Of a DNA stretch of 33,512 bases, positions 20,103-30,313 are shown one piece after another. Every line of letters begins with the position of its first letter. Position 1 is the first letter of the stretch. A program made the position numbers and the translations under genes. A model generated the notes under the pieces. It worked only from the letters and a program-made list of their open reading frames with translations. It made no database searches and was not told the origin of the DNA. Source of the stretch: an uncultured Pseudomonadota bacterium (GTDB lineage Bacteria > Pseudomonadota > Gammaproteobacteria > Burkholderiales > Methylophilaceae). The stretch is from NCBI GenBank assembly GCA_903926935.1, contig CAIYLB010000173.1, positions 1 to 33,512 of the forward strand. The letters are read 5' to 3'.

Positions 20103-20737
20103 GTTTAATGACGCGTGAAGATATGTTACGAGAGTTAGAATTACTCCCGATATGGCAATTACGAGCACCTTTGCCATCATTCTTAGATGCCGAAGTCGAG
20201 GCTGAAGTCGTAGCCCAGTCTGCCGCATTGCCTATTGCAGAAAATCAGACAATTGAAACAGAGGGAATCGTCGCCGACGCGCTAGAAAAAGAAATTTTTT
20301 CGCCAGCAACATCGTTGGATGTTTTATCAGAGGCTGCACCAGTATTTTTTACAGTTATTTTAAACGATAGTGCGGATTACCTATTTGTGTTGTCGAGCAC
20401 ACCGTTACAAGCTGATGAGCAAAACTTATTGAAAAATATTTTTATGGCGATGCGCATAAAAGCGCAACCAGCAGAGACGTCGTCAAATATTGTGCAGTTA
20501 ATGAATACTCATCAACCCAAGCTACTGATTACTATGGGTGAATCTACTGCGCAGGCCATCTTGCAATCAAGCGAAAGTTTACCTAATTTACGCGGAAAAT
20601 TGCACCAATTTCAAAACCTTCCGCTAGTGGCGACTTACGATTTAGCACATCTGTTGCAAGTGTCGGCAGACAAAGCGCAAGCATGGGATGATTTCTGCTT
20701 AGCCATGCATAGCTTGCATAAACCTAATAAACTATAA
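20099..20737 (+). CDS. degenerate family-4 uracil-DNA glycosylase-like protein
   Basis: In the tsaB-rimI cluster where a family-4 UDG often follows; C-terminal LLITMGESTAQAILQSSESLPNLRGKLHQFQNLPLVATYDLAHLLQVSADKAQAWDDFCLAMHSL aligns by eye with UDG C-termini, but the GEAPG motif and FeS cysteines are absent. Confidence 0.6.
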   Translation: MSLMTREDMLRELELLPIWQLRAPLPSFLDAEVEAEVVAQSAALPIAENQTIETEGIVADALEKEIFSPATSLDVLSEAAPVFFTVILNDSADYLFVLSSTPLQADEQNLLKNIFMAMRIKAQPAETSSNIVQLMNTHQPKLLITMGESTAQAILQSSESLPNLRGKLHQFQNLPLVATYDLAHLLQVSADKAQAWDDFCLAMHSLHKPNKL

Positions 20738-20907
20738 AATTTAATAATCCTGACTTATCCCCACGCTAAACTATTGAAATCTGACGCATAGACGCAATGT
20801 ACAAATATATACTTTTGACATACATAACTTATCTGTGATTAGCTTTATTCGCGACTAGATTTATCAATGACTAGAATTGTAAATGACTTATTTTATTAGG
20901 AATTAAA

Positions 20908-21507
20908 ATGCAAAAAATCTACTTAAAATTACTTACGGTATTGTTATTGTTAAATTTAAGCGGCTGCGGCTACAATAATTTTCAATCGCTAGATGAAGAA
21001 GCAAAAGCCAGTTGGTCAGAAGTGCTGAATCAATATCAGCGCCGTGCAGATTTAATTCCTAATTTAGTGAATGTGGTTAAAGGATATGCCTCACATGAAA
21101 AAGCTGTGTTGACGCAGGTGGCTGACGCACGATCAAAAGTGGGGAGCATGCAAGTGACTGCGGATGTGTTAAATGACCCCGAAGCTTTTGCTAAATTTCA
21201 GGCTGCACAAGGCCAGTTAAGTTCTGCTTTATCACGCTTAATGGCGATTTCAGAAAATTACCCTAATTTAAAAGCCGATCAAGGTTTTAGAGATTTGCAG
21301 GCGCAATTAGAAGGCACTGAAAACCGTATCACGGTTGCACGTAATCGCTATATTGAAACGATCAAAATATACAACGTGGCGGTGCGTTCATTTCCACAAA
21401 ATCTCACGGCGATGATGTTTGGCTATAAAACAAAGCCATCATTTACCGTTGAAAATGAGAAAGCTATTTCTGCGCCACCAACAGTGGATTTTGCTGATAA
21501 GAAATAA
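20908..21507 (+). CDS. LemA family protein
   Basis: CGYNNFQSLDEEAKASWSEVLNQYQRRADLIPNLVNVVKGYASHEKAVLTQVADARSKV...ENRITVARNRYIETIKIYNVAVRSFP. Confidence 0.97.
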   Translation: MQKIYLKLLTVLLLLNLSGCGYNNFQSLDEEAKASWSEVLNQYQRRADLIPNLVNVVKGYASHEKAVLTQVADARSKVGSMQVTADVLNDPEAFAKFQAAQGQLSSALSRLMAISENYPNLKADQGFRDLQAQLEGTENRITVARNRYIETIKIYNVAVRSFPQNLTAMMFGYKTKPSFTVENEKAISAPPTVDFADKK

Positions 21508-21538
21508 GCTCACTATTAATCATTGCATGATTCAATAA

Positions 21539-22372
21539 ATGTTCCCTCATCTAAAAACTAGTTTAGCCGCACTGGCTGCGATACTGATTTTTGCATGTAT
21601 AAATGTGCGCGCCGAACTTGTGGCAATTCCAACATTAAAAACGCGTGTTACCGATTTAACGCAAACCCTCACGCCTGAGCAACAAGGCCAGCTGGAAGCA
21701 AAACTCACTGCTTTTGAGCAAAAATCTGGCAGCCAAATCGCTGTGCTTATGGTTCCCAGTACGCAGCCTGAAGATATCGCTCAATATGGTATTCGCGTAG
21801 CCGATGCCTGGAAATTAGGCCGTGAAAAACCAGATGATGGCTTACTTATTTTAGTCGCCAAAGATGACCATAAAATGCGTATTGAAGTGGGTTATGGTTT
21901 AGAGGGCGCGATTCCAGATTTAATCGCAAAACGTATCATTACTGAAGTCATGGCACCAAGTTTTAAACAAGGTGATTTTTATGGTGGTATTAATAATGCT
22001 ACAGATAAACTGATTGCGCTGATCTCTGGAGAACAGTTGCCTGCACCCAATAAGCAGGCTGCTGGTAATGATAGTTTTGATAATATGCTGCCACTTCTAC
22101 TATTTGGTGGTTTGGTACTGGGTGGAATATTGCGCGCCATATTTGGTAATTTCTTTGGCGGTGCACTAAACGGCGGTGCGATTGCTGTACTGGCCTGGAT
22201 ATTAGGTGGGGGCGTATTGGCGGCAATTTTATTTGGCGTGATTGCTTTTGTGTTCACGCTCATCGGACCAGTTGGATTGAGCCAAATGGGCGGTGGCGGA
22301 AGGTCTGGCGGAGGCTCTTTTTCAGGCGGTGGCGGTGGTTTTGGAGGCGGCGGCGCCTCGGGAAATTGGTAA
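21539..22372 (+). CDS. TPM domain (DUF477/YgcG-like) membrane protein
   Basis: VTDLTQTLTPEQQGQLEAKLTAFEQKSGSQIAVLMVPSTQPEDIAQYGIRVADAWKLGREKPDDGLLILVAKDDHKMRIEVGYGLEG; TM segments; Gly-rich C-terminus GGGGRSGGGSFSGGGGGFGGGGASGNW. Confidence 0.95.
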   Translation: MFPHLKTSLAALAAILIFACINVRAELVAIPTLKTRVTDLTQTLTPEQQGQLEAKLTAFEQKSGSQIAVLMVPSTQPEDIAQYGIRVADAWKLGREKPDDGLLILVAKDDHKMRIEVGYGLEGAIPDLIAKRIITEVMAPSFKQGDFYGGINNATDKLIALISGEQLPAPNKQAAGNDSFDNMLPLLLFGGLVLGGILRAIFGNFFGGALNGGAIAVLAWILGGGVLAAILFGVIAFVFTLIGPVGLSQMGGGGRSGGGSFSGGGGGFGGGGASGNW

Positions 22373-22406
22373 TGCTCACAACGTTTATATTTGGGGCAAT
22401 CAAATA

Positions 22407-22913
22407 ATGTCAGTTAAGTTTATCAAGCGTTTATTTAGGCACTTATTAGTTAGTCCAGGGGCGGTGCAAAAGCAATTGCCAGTTCAGGTTATGCGCAATA
22501 TAGAAGCTGCCATCACTAAAAGTGAAAGCTTGCATTTGGGTGAAATTTGTTTCGTAGTTGAAGCTAATTTGCATATCATTGATCTTTTCCGCGGAAAATC
22601 TGCCGCAACGCGCGCAATAGAAACATTTTCGAATTTTAAAGTTTGGGACACTGAGCATAATAATGGTGTGCTTATTTACTTACTGTTAGCCGACCATGAT
22701 TTTGAGATTTTGGCTGATCGCGGTATCCATTTGCGTGTCGGTGCGACGGGCTGGGAAGCTATTTGCAAAGGAATGGAAGCGCGCTTTCGGCAAGGTCAGT
22801 TTGAGGCTGGCATTGTTGAAGGCATACAGAAAATTGGCGAACAACTTGAGCAGCACTATCCATCACAAGGGAAAAAGCCTAACGAATTGATAAATTCGCC
22901 GATTATTATATAA
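22407..22913 (+). CDS. second TPM-domain protein
   Basis: MSVKFIKRLFRHLLVSPGAVQKQLPVQVMRNIEAAITKSESLHLGEICFVVEANL...FSNFKVWDTEHNNGVLIYLLLADHDFEILADRGIHLRVG; start ATG at 22407 rather than 22293. Confidence 0.88.
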   Translation: MSVKFIKRLFRHLLVSPGAVQKQLPVQVMRNIEAAITKSESLHLGEICFVVEANLHIIDLFRGKSAATRAIETFSNFKVWDTEHNNGVLIYLLLADHDFEILADRGIHLRVGATGWEAICKGMEARFRQGQFEAGIVEGIQKIGEQLEQHYPSQGKKPNELINSPIII

Positions 22914-23020
22914 GTACTAATCGTTGCTAAAGCCCATAAACATTAAATAACTCTTGCTGACTAAATCACTGATTCTATGTAAAATTCGCATCTTGATATT
23001 TGCCAAGATTCGATTACACC

Positions 23021-24739
23021 ATGCGCTCCTCACAATTTTTCTTCAATACCCAAAAAGAAGCGCCAAACGACGCTGAATTACCCAGCCATATTTTAATGGT
23101 GCGAGCCGGGCTGATTAAACGCTTAGGCTCTGGCTTATATACCTGGATGCCGTTGGGCTTGCGTGTATTGCGCAAGGTGGAAGCGATTGTACGCGATGAA
23201 ATGAACAAAGCTGGCGCGCTTGAGTTGCTTATGCCCGCTGTGCAGCCAAAAGAGCTTTGGGATGAAACTGGCCGTTGGGCGGTTTTTGGACCACAAATGC
23301 TTAAAATTACAGATCGTCACGAACGTGAATTTTGCTTCGGTCCAACGCATGAAGAAGTAATTACTGACATTGCCCGCGCTGAAATTCGTAGCTACAAGCA
23401 GTTGCCGCTTAACTTTTATCAAATTCAAACCAAGTTTAGAGATGAGATTCGTCCTCGTTTTGGCGTGATGCGGGCTCGTGAATTTATGATGAAAGATGCT
23501 TACTCCTTTCACACTGATTTTGCTTCGCTAGATGCCACTTATCAAACCATGTTTCAAGCTTATGGCAAAGTATTCAATCGCTTAGGCCTTAAGTTTCGCG
23601 CAGTTAAGGCCGACACTGGCGCAATAGGCGGTGATGGTTCTCATGAGTTTCATGTGTTGGCTGATTCAGGTGAAGATGGCTTGGCATATTGTGATACTTC
23701 GGACTACGCAGCCAATGTTGAGCTAGCTGAGGCTGTTGCACCGCATGCCAGAATTGCCGCAAATGAATTGATGCAAGAAGTTGATACGCCTAAGCAAACA
23801 TCTTGTGAAGAGGTCTCTGCATTATTAAATATTGGTTTAGACCGCACTGTTAAAGCGATGGCTTTAATTGCAAACCTTGAAGATGGCAGCACTCAATTTA
23901 ACTTACTGCTCCTTCGCGGCGATCATCGTTTAAATGAAATTAAAGTGAATAAATTAGCCGGTCTGCATGATTTTAGATTTGCTACTGAAGAAGAAGTGCG
24001 TGAGAATTTAAAATGCCCACCAGGTTTTATTGGTCCGGTTGGTGTAGGAGCACATGTGCGTGTCATTGCGGATAGAACCGTGGCTGCCATGAGTGATTTT
24101 GTCTGTGGAGCCAATAAACCAAAATATCATTTAAGCGGTGTGAATTTTGGCCGTGATTTACCTGAGCCAAGTTTAGTTGCCGATATTCGTAACGTGGTTG
24201 AAGGCGATGCTAGTCCTGACGGTCAGGGTATATTGTCGCTTTGTCGTGGCATTGAAGTCGGCCATATTTTCCAATTACGTACTAAGTATTCAGAGGCGAT
24301 GAATGCGACTTATCTTGATGTAAATGGCCAAACGCAAGTGATGGAAATGGGTTGTTACGGTATCGGCGTTTCGCGTATTGTCGGCGCAGCTATTGAACAA
24401 GGTAATGATGATAGAGGCATTATATTCCCTGCCAGCATGGCGCCATTTAGTGTGGTGATCTGCCCGATTGGTTTTGACAAATCAGACGCCGTTAAATTGG
24501 CGGCCAATCAATTGTATGCCGACTTGCTTGCAGCTGGAATTGATGTGTTGCTAGACGACAGAGGTGAGCGCCCAGGTGTAATGTTTGCCGAAGCCGATTT
24601 AATGGGCGTGCCACATCGCCTAGTGATTGGTGAGCGTGGTTTAGCTGAGGGCTTGGTAGAATATAAAGCGAGAACTTCTGCTGAAGCACAATCGTTACCA
24701 TTAGTTAATTTAGCTGCGGCGGTGCTTGAGCTTTTGTAA
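23021..24739 (+). CDS. proS: prolyl-tRNA synthetase
   Basis: [86 protein letters not shown]; class II aaRS with YbaK-like insertion. Confidence 0.97.
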   Translation: MRSSQFFFNTQKEAPNDAELPSHILMVRAGLIKRLGSGLYTWMPLGLRVLRKVEAIVRDEMNKAGALELLMPAVQPKELWDETGRWAVFGPQMLKITDRHEREFCFGPTHEEVITDIARAEIRSYKQLPLNFYQIQTKFRDEIRPRFGVMRAREFMMKDAYSFHTDFASLDATYQTMFQAYGKVFNRLGLKFRAVKADTGAIGGDGSHEFHVLADSGEDGLAYCDTSDYAANVELAEAVAPHARIAANELMQEVDTPKQTSCEEVSALLNIGLDRTVKAMALIANLEDGSTQFNLLLLRGDHRLNEIKVNKLAGLHDFRFATEEEVRENLKCPPGFIGPVGVGAHVRVIADRTVAAMSDFVCGANKPKYHLSGVNFGRDLPEPSLVADIRNVVEGDASPDGQGILSLCRGIEVGHIFQLRTKYSEAMNATYLDVNGQTQVMEMGCYGIGVSRIVGAAIEQGNDDRGIIFPASMAPFSVVICPIGFDKSDAVKLAANQLYADLLAAGIDVLLDDRGERPGVMFAEADLMGVPHRLVIGERGLAEGLVEYKARTSAEAQSLPLVNLAAAVLELL

Positions 24740-24791
24740 TTTAAGTTTGAGAACGTGGTCGCTAATATAAGCTAAATTTTGAGCGTTCTTT

Positions 24792-25400
24792 ATGCTTAGA
24801 GATCTGAAAATTAGTTGGCTAATATGTCTTGGAGCTTTGGTTTCAAATATTAGTTTTGCTGGTTCTCAGCTAGAAGAGCCTTTGTCGAATAGCGTTAAAG
24901 CCATGATGCAGCGCAGCATTAGTGATAAAGCTGCGCCTAAGCTTGCATTTACAAGAGCAGAAGAAAGTGATGTATGGCTCCAAGAAATGTCACAGCGGCT
25001 TAAGAGCCGTGTCCCAAACAACACATATCGTGAAGATTTATTACGCACTATACATTATGAAGCGACTCGCTCAGGGCTTGATCCTCAGATGGTGCTGGGT
25101 CTGATTGACGTAGAAAGTGGATTTAATAAATATGCCTTATCGTCAGCTGGCGCACGTGGATTTATGCAAGTCATGCCATTTTGGCTGCGCAATATTGGTG
25201 CAAGCGATCATAATTTATTTCAGTTACGGACCAATTTACGCTATGGGTGCACAATTTTAAGACATTACATCAATATTGAACACGGTGATTTATATCGTGC
25301 TTTAGGACGATACAATGGCAGTTTAGGCCAGTCGAACTACCCTAATTTAGTATTGGGTGCTTGGCGAAAAAATTGGAATTACCCGCAAAAAGATATTTAA
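24792..25400 (+). CDS. lytic transglycosylase (SLT domain)
   Basis: YEATRSGLDPQMVLGLIDVESGFNKYALSSAGARGFMQVMPFWLRNIGASDHNLFQLRTNLRYGCTILRHYINIEHGDLYRALGRYNGSLGQSNYPNLV. Confidence 0.93.
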   Translation: MLRDLKISWLICLGALVSNISFAGSQLEEPLSNSVKAMMQRSISDKAAPKLAFTRAEESDVWLQEMSQRLKSRVPNNTYREDLLRTIHYEATRSGLDPQMVLGLIDVESGFNKYALSSAGARGFMQVMPFWLRNIGASDHNLFQLRTNLRYGCTILRHYINIEHGDLYRALGRYNGSLGQSNYPNLVLGAWRKNWNYPQKDI

Positions 25401-25604
25401 GGCTATTTATTTTCATTTTCAACGCTGTTTTGCACTAAAATGGTGCAAAAATACATTCAAAAAAGTTTACATTTCTATAAAAATGCTTCAGTATTGCCTT
25501 GGCGTTAAATATGTAACAGGAAAATTACATTTATTAAATCTGTTGCATAAGGCGTCGCTGTACGCGTTTCTTACTACTCATTATAAAAATCAGGAGAATT
25601 AAGT

Positions 25605-26117
25605 ATGTCGAAATTAACTGCGTTAGCACTAAGTATTGCTGTTTTAGGTGGAGTCTGGGCATTTTTAGCATTAGGTCCATTGGGCGGAGCGGCTCCCATC
25701 GCTTTAGTTTGGGTTGGTTTTATTGCTTGGGGTTGTTATTTCCATACTGGCGGTGATGATGCTGCCTTGCAAAAAACAATTGCAGGCATGTCTTATGGTG
25801 CTGTTATAGCTGGTGTTGCATTAACTTTAGTTAGTTCAGGCGCATTGGCCAGCTTAGGTACTTTAGCTGCACCAGTAATTATTGCAGTGACTGTATTCTT
25901 TTTAGTGATCGTAGCTAGTGTTAACTTGTTATCAGTGGTGCCAGCTAATGTGTATGGTTATGCAGCAACCGCTGGTCTAGCTTTAACAGCCGGCTCAGCA
26001 GCTAATGCAACAGCGATGAACCTTACAAATCCAGCGTTGCTAGTCATTGTTTCAGTGGTTATTGGCGCATTGTTCGGCATGGTTTCAGGTAAATTAGCCG
26101 GCATGCTAGGCAAATAA
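25605..26117 (+). CDS. DUF1097-like integral membrane protein
   Basis: 170 aa, multiple TM segments, VWAFLALGPLGGAAPIALVWVGFIAWGCYFHTGGDDAALQKTIAGMSYGAVIAGVAL. Confidence 0.75.
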   Translation: MSKLTALALSIAVLGGVWAFLALGPLGGAAPIALVWVGFIAWGCYFHTGGDDAALQKTIAGMSYGAVIAGVALTLVSSGALASLGTLAAPVIIAVTVFFLVIVASVNLLSVVPANVYGYAATAGLALTAGSAANATAMNLTNPALLVIVSVVIGALFGMVSGKLAGMLGK

Positions 26118-26152
26118 TCTTATCTGCTAACTTGAATGATTAAGTAAGCAAT

Positions 26153-26179
26153 AAAAAAACCGCCTTCTGGCGGTTTTTT
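26153..26179 (+). terminator. rho-independent terminator
   Basis: AAAAAAACCGCC-TTCT-GGCGGTTTTTT. Confidence 0.93.
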
Positions 26180-26266
26180 ATGACTTATAAATATTGCGCT
26201 CGTGAATTTAATGCTTAAAATTTATAAATCACACTTTCCATAAAACTCATTCACCATAAAGCCAAT

Positions 26267-27142
26267 TTAGTTAGCCTTTACAACCTTAAAACCATAATAA
26301 GTACCAAATTCACCTTCAGGCTCATGGTAGACAAATAGCATATCATTGGCATAACCTGTGCCATTAAAATGATTTTGAGAACGTAGCTTTAAGTCTTTAG
26401 GCAATTCACTTTTACCCACATACTTACCGGTCAAGTCAAAGATTAATGCTGCTTTGTGATCGACGTCAATGAGCACTAACTCTTCACCCTTGATACCGCT
26501 GTATGCAATAAAGTGCGCGCTAATATCATCATGCTTAACACCGGCTTTAGTAAAATCCAAAGCAATTTCACTGATTTTTTCGCGCGATTTTAAATCCACC
26601 ACCCAAACTTTATTGCCACGCTCTTGTTTTGCATAATATTGATTAGTGTCTGGGTTGTAGCTTGGCATGGTGGCGGCATCGCCAAATGCTGGGTTGAACT
26701 GAATAACCTCGTTTGACGTGTCTTTAAGGTCACCCGTTTCATTTAAATCCAAGGCATATATACCGGTATTGGGCGATTGACCAGCATCGCTAGAAACGTT
26801 GTAAGTAATGGTTTCTAATTTGTCGCTATTTGGATTGTAATAAATAGAACGATTGTCGTAGCCAGGATTGGCAGAGCTTACATAGTTACCTTCATCGTCA
26901 TAAACGTGAATTTGTGATTTTGATGTGGCGGATTCATACTCACTCGCCATCGGCGCTAGGCCGCCATCAGCAATGTAATAGCGCTTTAAGCCAGGAATAT
27001 GCGCTACAGTCATCGGTCGGGTACTGGGTTTTTTTACCAATGGAATCTTGATGCCAACTTGTGCTTCTGCCAAAATTTCAGCATGGGCTGGCTGTAGTGC
27101 TGTTAGTAAAATTACAGAAAATAAAACATTTGATAGGCGCAT
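26267..27142 (-). CDS. secreted protein, probable beta-propeller (YncE-like) fold
   Basis: N-terminal signal peptide MRLSNVLFSVILLTALQPAHA; repeats of blade-like strands (GNKVWVVDLKSREKISEIALDF, EELVLIDVDHKAALIFDLTGKYVGKSELP). Confidence 0.6.
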   Translation of the reverse strand: MRLSNVLFSVILLTALQPAHAEILAEAQVGIKIPLVKKPSTRPMTVAHIPGLKRYYIADGGLAPMASEYESATSKSQIHVYDDEGNYVSSANPGYDNRSIYYNPNSDKLETITYNVSSDAGQSPNTGIYALDLNETGDLKDTSNEVIQFNPAFGDAATMPSYNPDTNQYYAKQERGNKVWVVDLKSREKISEIALDFTKAGVKHDDISAHFIAYSGIKGEELVLIDVDHKAALIFDLTGKYVGKSELPKDLKLRSQNHFNGTGYANDMLFVYHEPEGEFGTYYGFKVVKAN

Positions 27143-27265
27143 AATTACTCTTTCTTAATGAGGTTCACTAACGATTTTTTTATTTAGCGATATTTTGATT
27201 TAGTCAAAATGTAGACTGGATTCGTTCAATTATTTATTAAATGTAGTGATTAAAATATTATTTAA

Positions 27266-28318
27266 TCAATCAATCAATTGTTGTTCTATTAACATTGCAT
27301 CACCATAACTAAAAAAACGATATTGTGCAGAAATTGCGTGTGCGTAAGCTTTTTTAATATTATCCATACCAGCAAATGCTGACACTAGCATGAGTAAAGT
27401 ACTTTTGGGTAAATGGAAGTTGGTAAACAAACGGTCGACCACCTTAAAGCGATAGCCTGGCGTAATAAATATATCTGTTTCGCCGCTACCTGCTTGTAAA
27501 TTCCCCGTTATATTCGTTGCACTAAGCCGTGCCGCACTTTCTAATGCACGCAAGGCAGTGGTGCCAATAGCAGTTACTTTACCACCGCGATTTTTAGTCT
27601 GGCGAATCATCTCTATAGTATCTTGTGAAATATTATAGAGTTCACTGTGCATGATATGTTCATTAATATTGTCTACACGCACAGGCTGAAAAGTGCCTGC
27701 GCCCACATGCAAAGTGACGTAAGCAATATCAATGCCTTTTTGTTTGAGTTGCACCAGCATGGCTTCATTAAAGTGTAAGCCTGCGGTTGGCGCCGCCACA
27801 GCGCCTAAATGTTTACTAAACACGGTTTGATAGCGCTCTTCATCTTCATGCGTGGCCGCATGTGTAATATAAGGTGGCAAAGGTAAAGCGCCGTGCTGCT
27901 CAAGCAAATCTAAAACAGAAATATCACTTAAAAAGTGGAGTTCAAATAAATCATCATGCCTAGCCGTCACTTCAACATTAAACGCATCTGACAATGTTAA
28001 CTGACTGCCAATTTTAGGCGCACGCGACGCTCTAACGTGAGCGTAAGCGGTATGCTGGTCAATCACACGTTCAATAAGCACTTCAACATTTCCGCCTGTA
28101 AGTTTGTGGCCAAACAACCTAGCCTTAATCACGCGGGTGTCATTAAACACCACCAAATCGCCGGCATTTAAGAAATTAGCTAAGTCACTAAAGGCTTCGT
28201 CATGCAAAGAACCGTCTATTCCATTGACGTGCAACATGCGGCTAGCCGTTCTGTCAGAGGTCGGATGTTGGGCAATTAATGAGTCGGGTAAATAAAAATC
28301 GAAATCTTCTGTTCGCAT
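27266..28318 (-). CDS. queA: tRNA preQ1(34) S-adenosylmethionine ribosyltransferase-isomerase
   Basis: [36 protein letters not shown]...[16 protein letters not shown]...[52 protein letters not shown]. Confidence 0.97.
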   Translation of the reverse strand: MRTEDFDFYLPDSLIAQHPTSDRTASRMLHVNGIDGSLHDEAFSDLANFLNAGDLVVFNDTRVIKARLFGHKLTGGNVEVLIERVIDQHTAYAHVRASRAPKIGSQLTLSDAFNVEVTARHDDLFELHFLSDISVLDLLEQHGALPLPPYITHAATHEDEERYQTVFSKHLGAVAAPTAGLHFNEAMLVQLKQKGIDIAYVTLHVGAGTFQPVRVDNINEHIMHSELYNISQDTIEMIRQTKNRGGKVTAIGTTALRALESAARLSATNITGNLQAGSGETDIFITPGYRFKVVDRLFTNFHLPKSTLLMLVSAFAGMDNIKKAYAHAISAQYRFFSYGDAMLIEQQLID

Positions 28319-28340
28319 AATTCCAAGAGCTTGCTATAAT
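28312..28340 (+). promoter_or_regulatory. candidate tRNA-Leu promoter
   Basis: TTCGCA -17 bp- TATAAT (28335-28340), about 40 bp upstream of the tRNA. Confidence 0.45.
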
Positions 28341-28380
28341 GGCGGTTGTTGCAATTATACAGTAATGTATTTTCCAAAAG

Positions 28381-28467
28381 GCCGGGATGGCGGAATTGGT
28401 AGACGCACGGGACTCAAAATCCCGCGCTGGTAACAGCGTGGGGGTTCGATTCCCCCTCCCGGCACCA
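28381..28467 (+). tRNA. tRNA-Leu (anticodon CAA), CCA encoded
   Basis: GCCGGGA...TCCCGGC acceptor stem, anticodon stem-loop CGGGA-CTCAAAA-TCCCG, long variable arm, GGGGGTTCGATTCCCCC T-arm, ACCA end. Confidence 0.97.
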
Positions 28468-28580
28468 TTTGTTAGTTTATTGATGTTCAATAACGTACAA
28501 ATAATCAATAAAATCAATAATTTAGCTATATGAATCGTTTAGCCACGTTCATATGGGTTCAATAAAATCCATTTACAAAA

Positions 28581-28636
28581 CGTATAAAAAAACGTATAAA
28601 GATTCAGCAGTTTTAATTTTTATACGTTTTTATACG
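28581..28636. repeat. four CGTATAAA half-sites arranged as an inverted pair of direct repeats upstream of int
   Basis: CGTATAAAAAAACGTATAAA (28581-28600) and TTTATACGTTTTTATACG (28619-28636), ending 8 bp before the integrase ATG. Confidence 0.85.
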
Positions 28637-28643
28637 GATTGAT

Positions 28644-29879
28644 ATGGCAAAACTTAATGCTGATTTACTAGACGACCTCACAATCAAAGCGTTAAAGCCC
28701 AAAGAAAAGCATCAGTCCTTTCGTGATGGTAATGGCTTGTTTTTGTTAATGCACCCCAACGGCAGTAAATATTTCCAGCTTCGCACTACCTTGCACGGTA
28801 AGGCCAAGACTATCCAGTTAGGCACATATCCAGAGTTGTCATTGAGTGAGGCTCGTGAGATGTCGCGTGTTAAGCGTAAGCAAGTGAAACTAGAGCATAT
28901 TGATCCTATCCTTGAGTCGAAACTTATAAAGCGGCAGAAGGCCAAAACTGCTGAGATGACTTTTCAGAAGGTTGCGGAGGAGTGGCTTGTCATTAAAAAG
29001 CTTACTCTTGCAGCATCAACGCACTTAAAGATCCAACAAACATTCAATGCAAATGTGTATGGGGTCATAGGCACTTATCCTATTAGTGAAATTGATAATA
29101 TGCACGTGCGTAAATGTTTGCAAATTATGCAGAAACGCGGCGCCTTGGAGTTGATGGATAAATTACGTGGCTGGATTAGGAACGTGTTTGATTTTGCATT
29201 AAGCGACAAGCTCATATCAGAAAATCCAATACCACTAAAAGATGAGCGTTTGGTAAAGCACATTAGTGAAAAATACCCGAGACTTAAAAGCCCAAAAGAT
29301 GCAGGAACGTTATTACGAAGTCTTGTTGATTATGCAGGCAGCTTTGAAGTATCGACTTGTGTTTATTTACAAATGCATTTTGCACAACGACCTAGCGAAT
29401 TGCGTTGCGCTAAATGGGTAGACTTTGATTTAGATGCAGCCATTTGGACGCTACCTTTAGAGCAATCTAAAAGTCGCAAGTATATGACTAAGCCTCACAC
29501 CGTTATGTTATCTACACAAGCCATAGCAGCGCTAAAAGAGTTAAGGGCTAGTGCTGGTAACAGTGAGTACTTATTTGCTGCTAGATTTGCTCGTAAGCCC
29601 ATATCAGAGGCAACTATACGCAAAGCATTTAGGGCAATATTTACTGATTACCACATTGTGCCACATGGTTGTCGTCATTTCTTTAGCACTCAAGCTAATG
29701 AGAGCGGCTTGTTTAGGTATGATGTTATTGAATCATTTTTAGCACATAGTGATAAAGATAAAATTAGAGAGACTTATAACGAAGCCACGTATGATAAAGA
29801 GCGTATGAAGTTAGCGCAGTGGTGGAGTGATTATTTAGATGAACTCAAAGCAGGTGCAAAAGCAAATGTACTTCTGTAA
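28644..29879 (+). CDS. int: tyrosine recombinase/integrase (P4-type, DUF4102 N-terminal domain)
   Basis: LTIKALKPKEKHQSFRDGNGLFLLMHPNGSKYFQLRTTLHGKAKTIQLGTYPELSLSEAREM...; catalytic R (QRPSELRCAKW), HGCRH, and C-terminal Tyr (ETYNEATY); adjacent to tRNA-Leu 3' end. Confidence 0.96.
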   Translation: MAKLNADLLDDLTIKALKPKEKHQSFRDGNGLFLLMHPNGSKYFQLRTTLHGKAKTIQLGTYPELSLSEAREMSRVKRKQVKLEHIDPILESKLIKRQKAKTAEMTFQKVAEEWLVIKKLTLAASTHLKIQQTFNANVYGVIGTYPISEIDNMHVRKCLQIMQKRGALELMDKLRGWIRNVFDFALSDKLISENPIPLKDERLVKHISEKYPRLKSPKDAGTLLRSLVDYAGSFEVSTCVYLQMHFAQRPSELRCAKWVDFDLDAAIWTLPLEQSKSRKYMTKPHTVMLSTQAIAALKELRASAGNSEYLFAARFARKPISEATIRKAFRAIFTDYHIVPHGCRHFFSTQANESGLFRYDVIESFLAHSDKDKIRETYNEATYDKERMKLAQWWSDYLDELKAGAKANVLL

Positions 29880-30073
29880 TTTCCTTGAATTCAAGTACAA
29901 AGCAAAGCTATTAGTTGTAGGCGCAATATTATCTTATTTGCGGGGAATTCTAATTGAATGATAACGGGCACTTGCACTCTTCAGTAAATCTAATTAAACT
30001 AATTTTCAAGTTGGTAGTTATATAAAACCTTTGGAAAGTAAATCCGTACACCCCAAAAAGAACAACTGGCCGG

Positions 30074-30102
30074 AACTAGATGAGGGCAATGCTCGCCTAG
30101 TT
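30074..30102. other. stem-loop in the int-alpA gap (possible structured RNA)
   Basis: AACTAG-AT-GAG-GGCAATG-CTC-GC-CTAGTT, 9 bp paired with a 2x2 internal loop. Confidence 0.5.
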
Positions 30103-30290
30103 GAAAAATTAAGCTTTTAGTGTTGAGTAATACATTGCGGACACTTCTAGCCTGCACCCGTAAGAGCGCCAAGGTAATTTCCGTGCCCGAAGGCTTGTGG
30201 TCTGCAGTAAACTCTCGCATACCCCCATTAATTAGGGTACATGGATCTAATGCATCTGTGCGCCTATATTAAGCCAATCAAGGTTTTCAG

Positions 30291-30313
30291 ATGCTCCTTT
30301 TTTACCGGAGCAT
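30291..30313 (+). promoter_or_regulatory. hairpin sequestering the alpA Shine-Dalgarno
   Basis: ATGCTCC-TTTTTTACC-GGAGCAT; the GGAG at 30307-30310 lies 6 nt before the alpA ATG (30317). Confidence 0.6.

Noticed and set aside
22293-22406. N-terminal extension of the second TPM ORF (MAEGLAEALFQAVAVVLEAAAP...)
   Set aside because: Out-of-frame overlap with the Gly-rich tail of the upstream TPM gene; the ATG at 22407 is a better start.
25357-25602. 81-aa ORF between the lytic transglycosylase and the DUF1097 gene
   Set aside because: Overlaps the end of the SLT gene out of frame and its composition looks non-coding.
28254-28517. 87-aa minus ORF over the tRNA region
   Set aside because: Spans tRNA-Leu and the queA start; 'GAGRGNRTPTLLPARDFESRAS' is a known type of spurious tRNA-derived translation.
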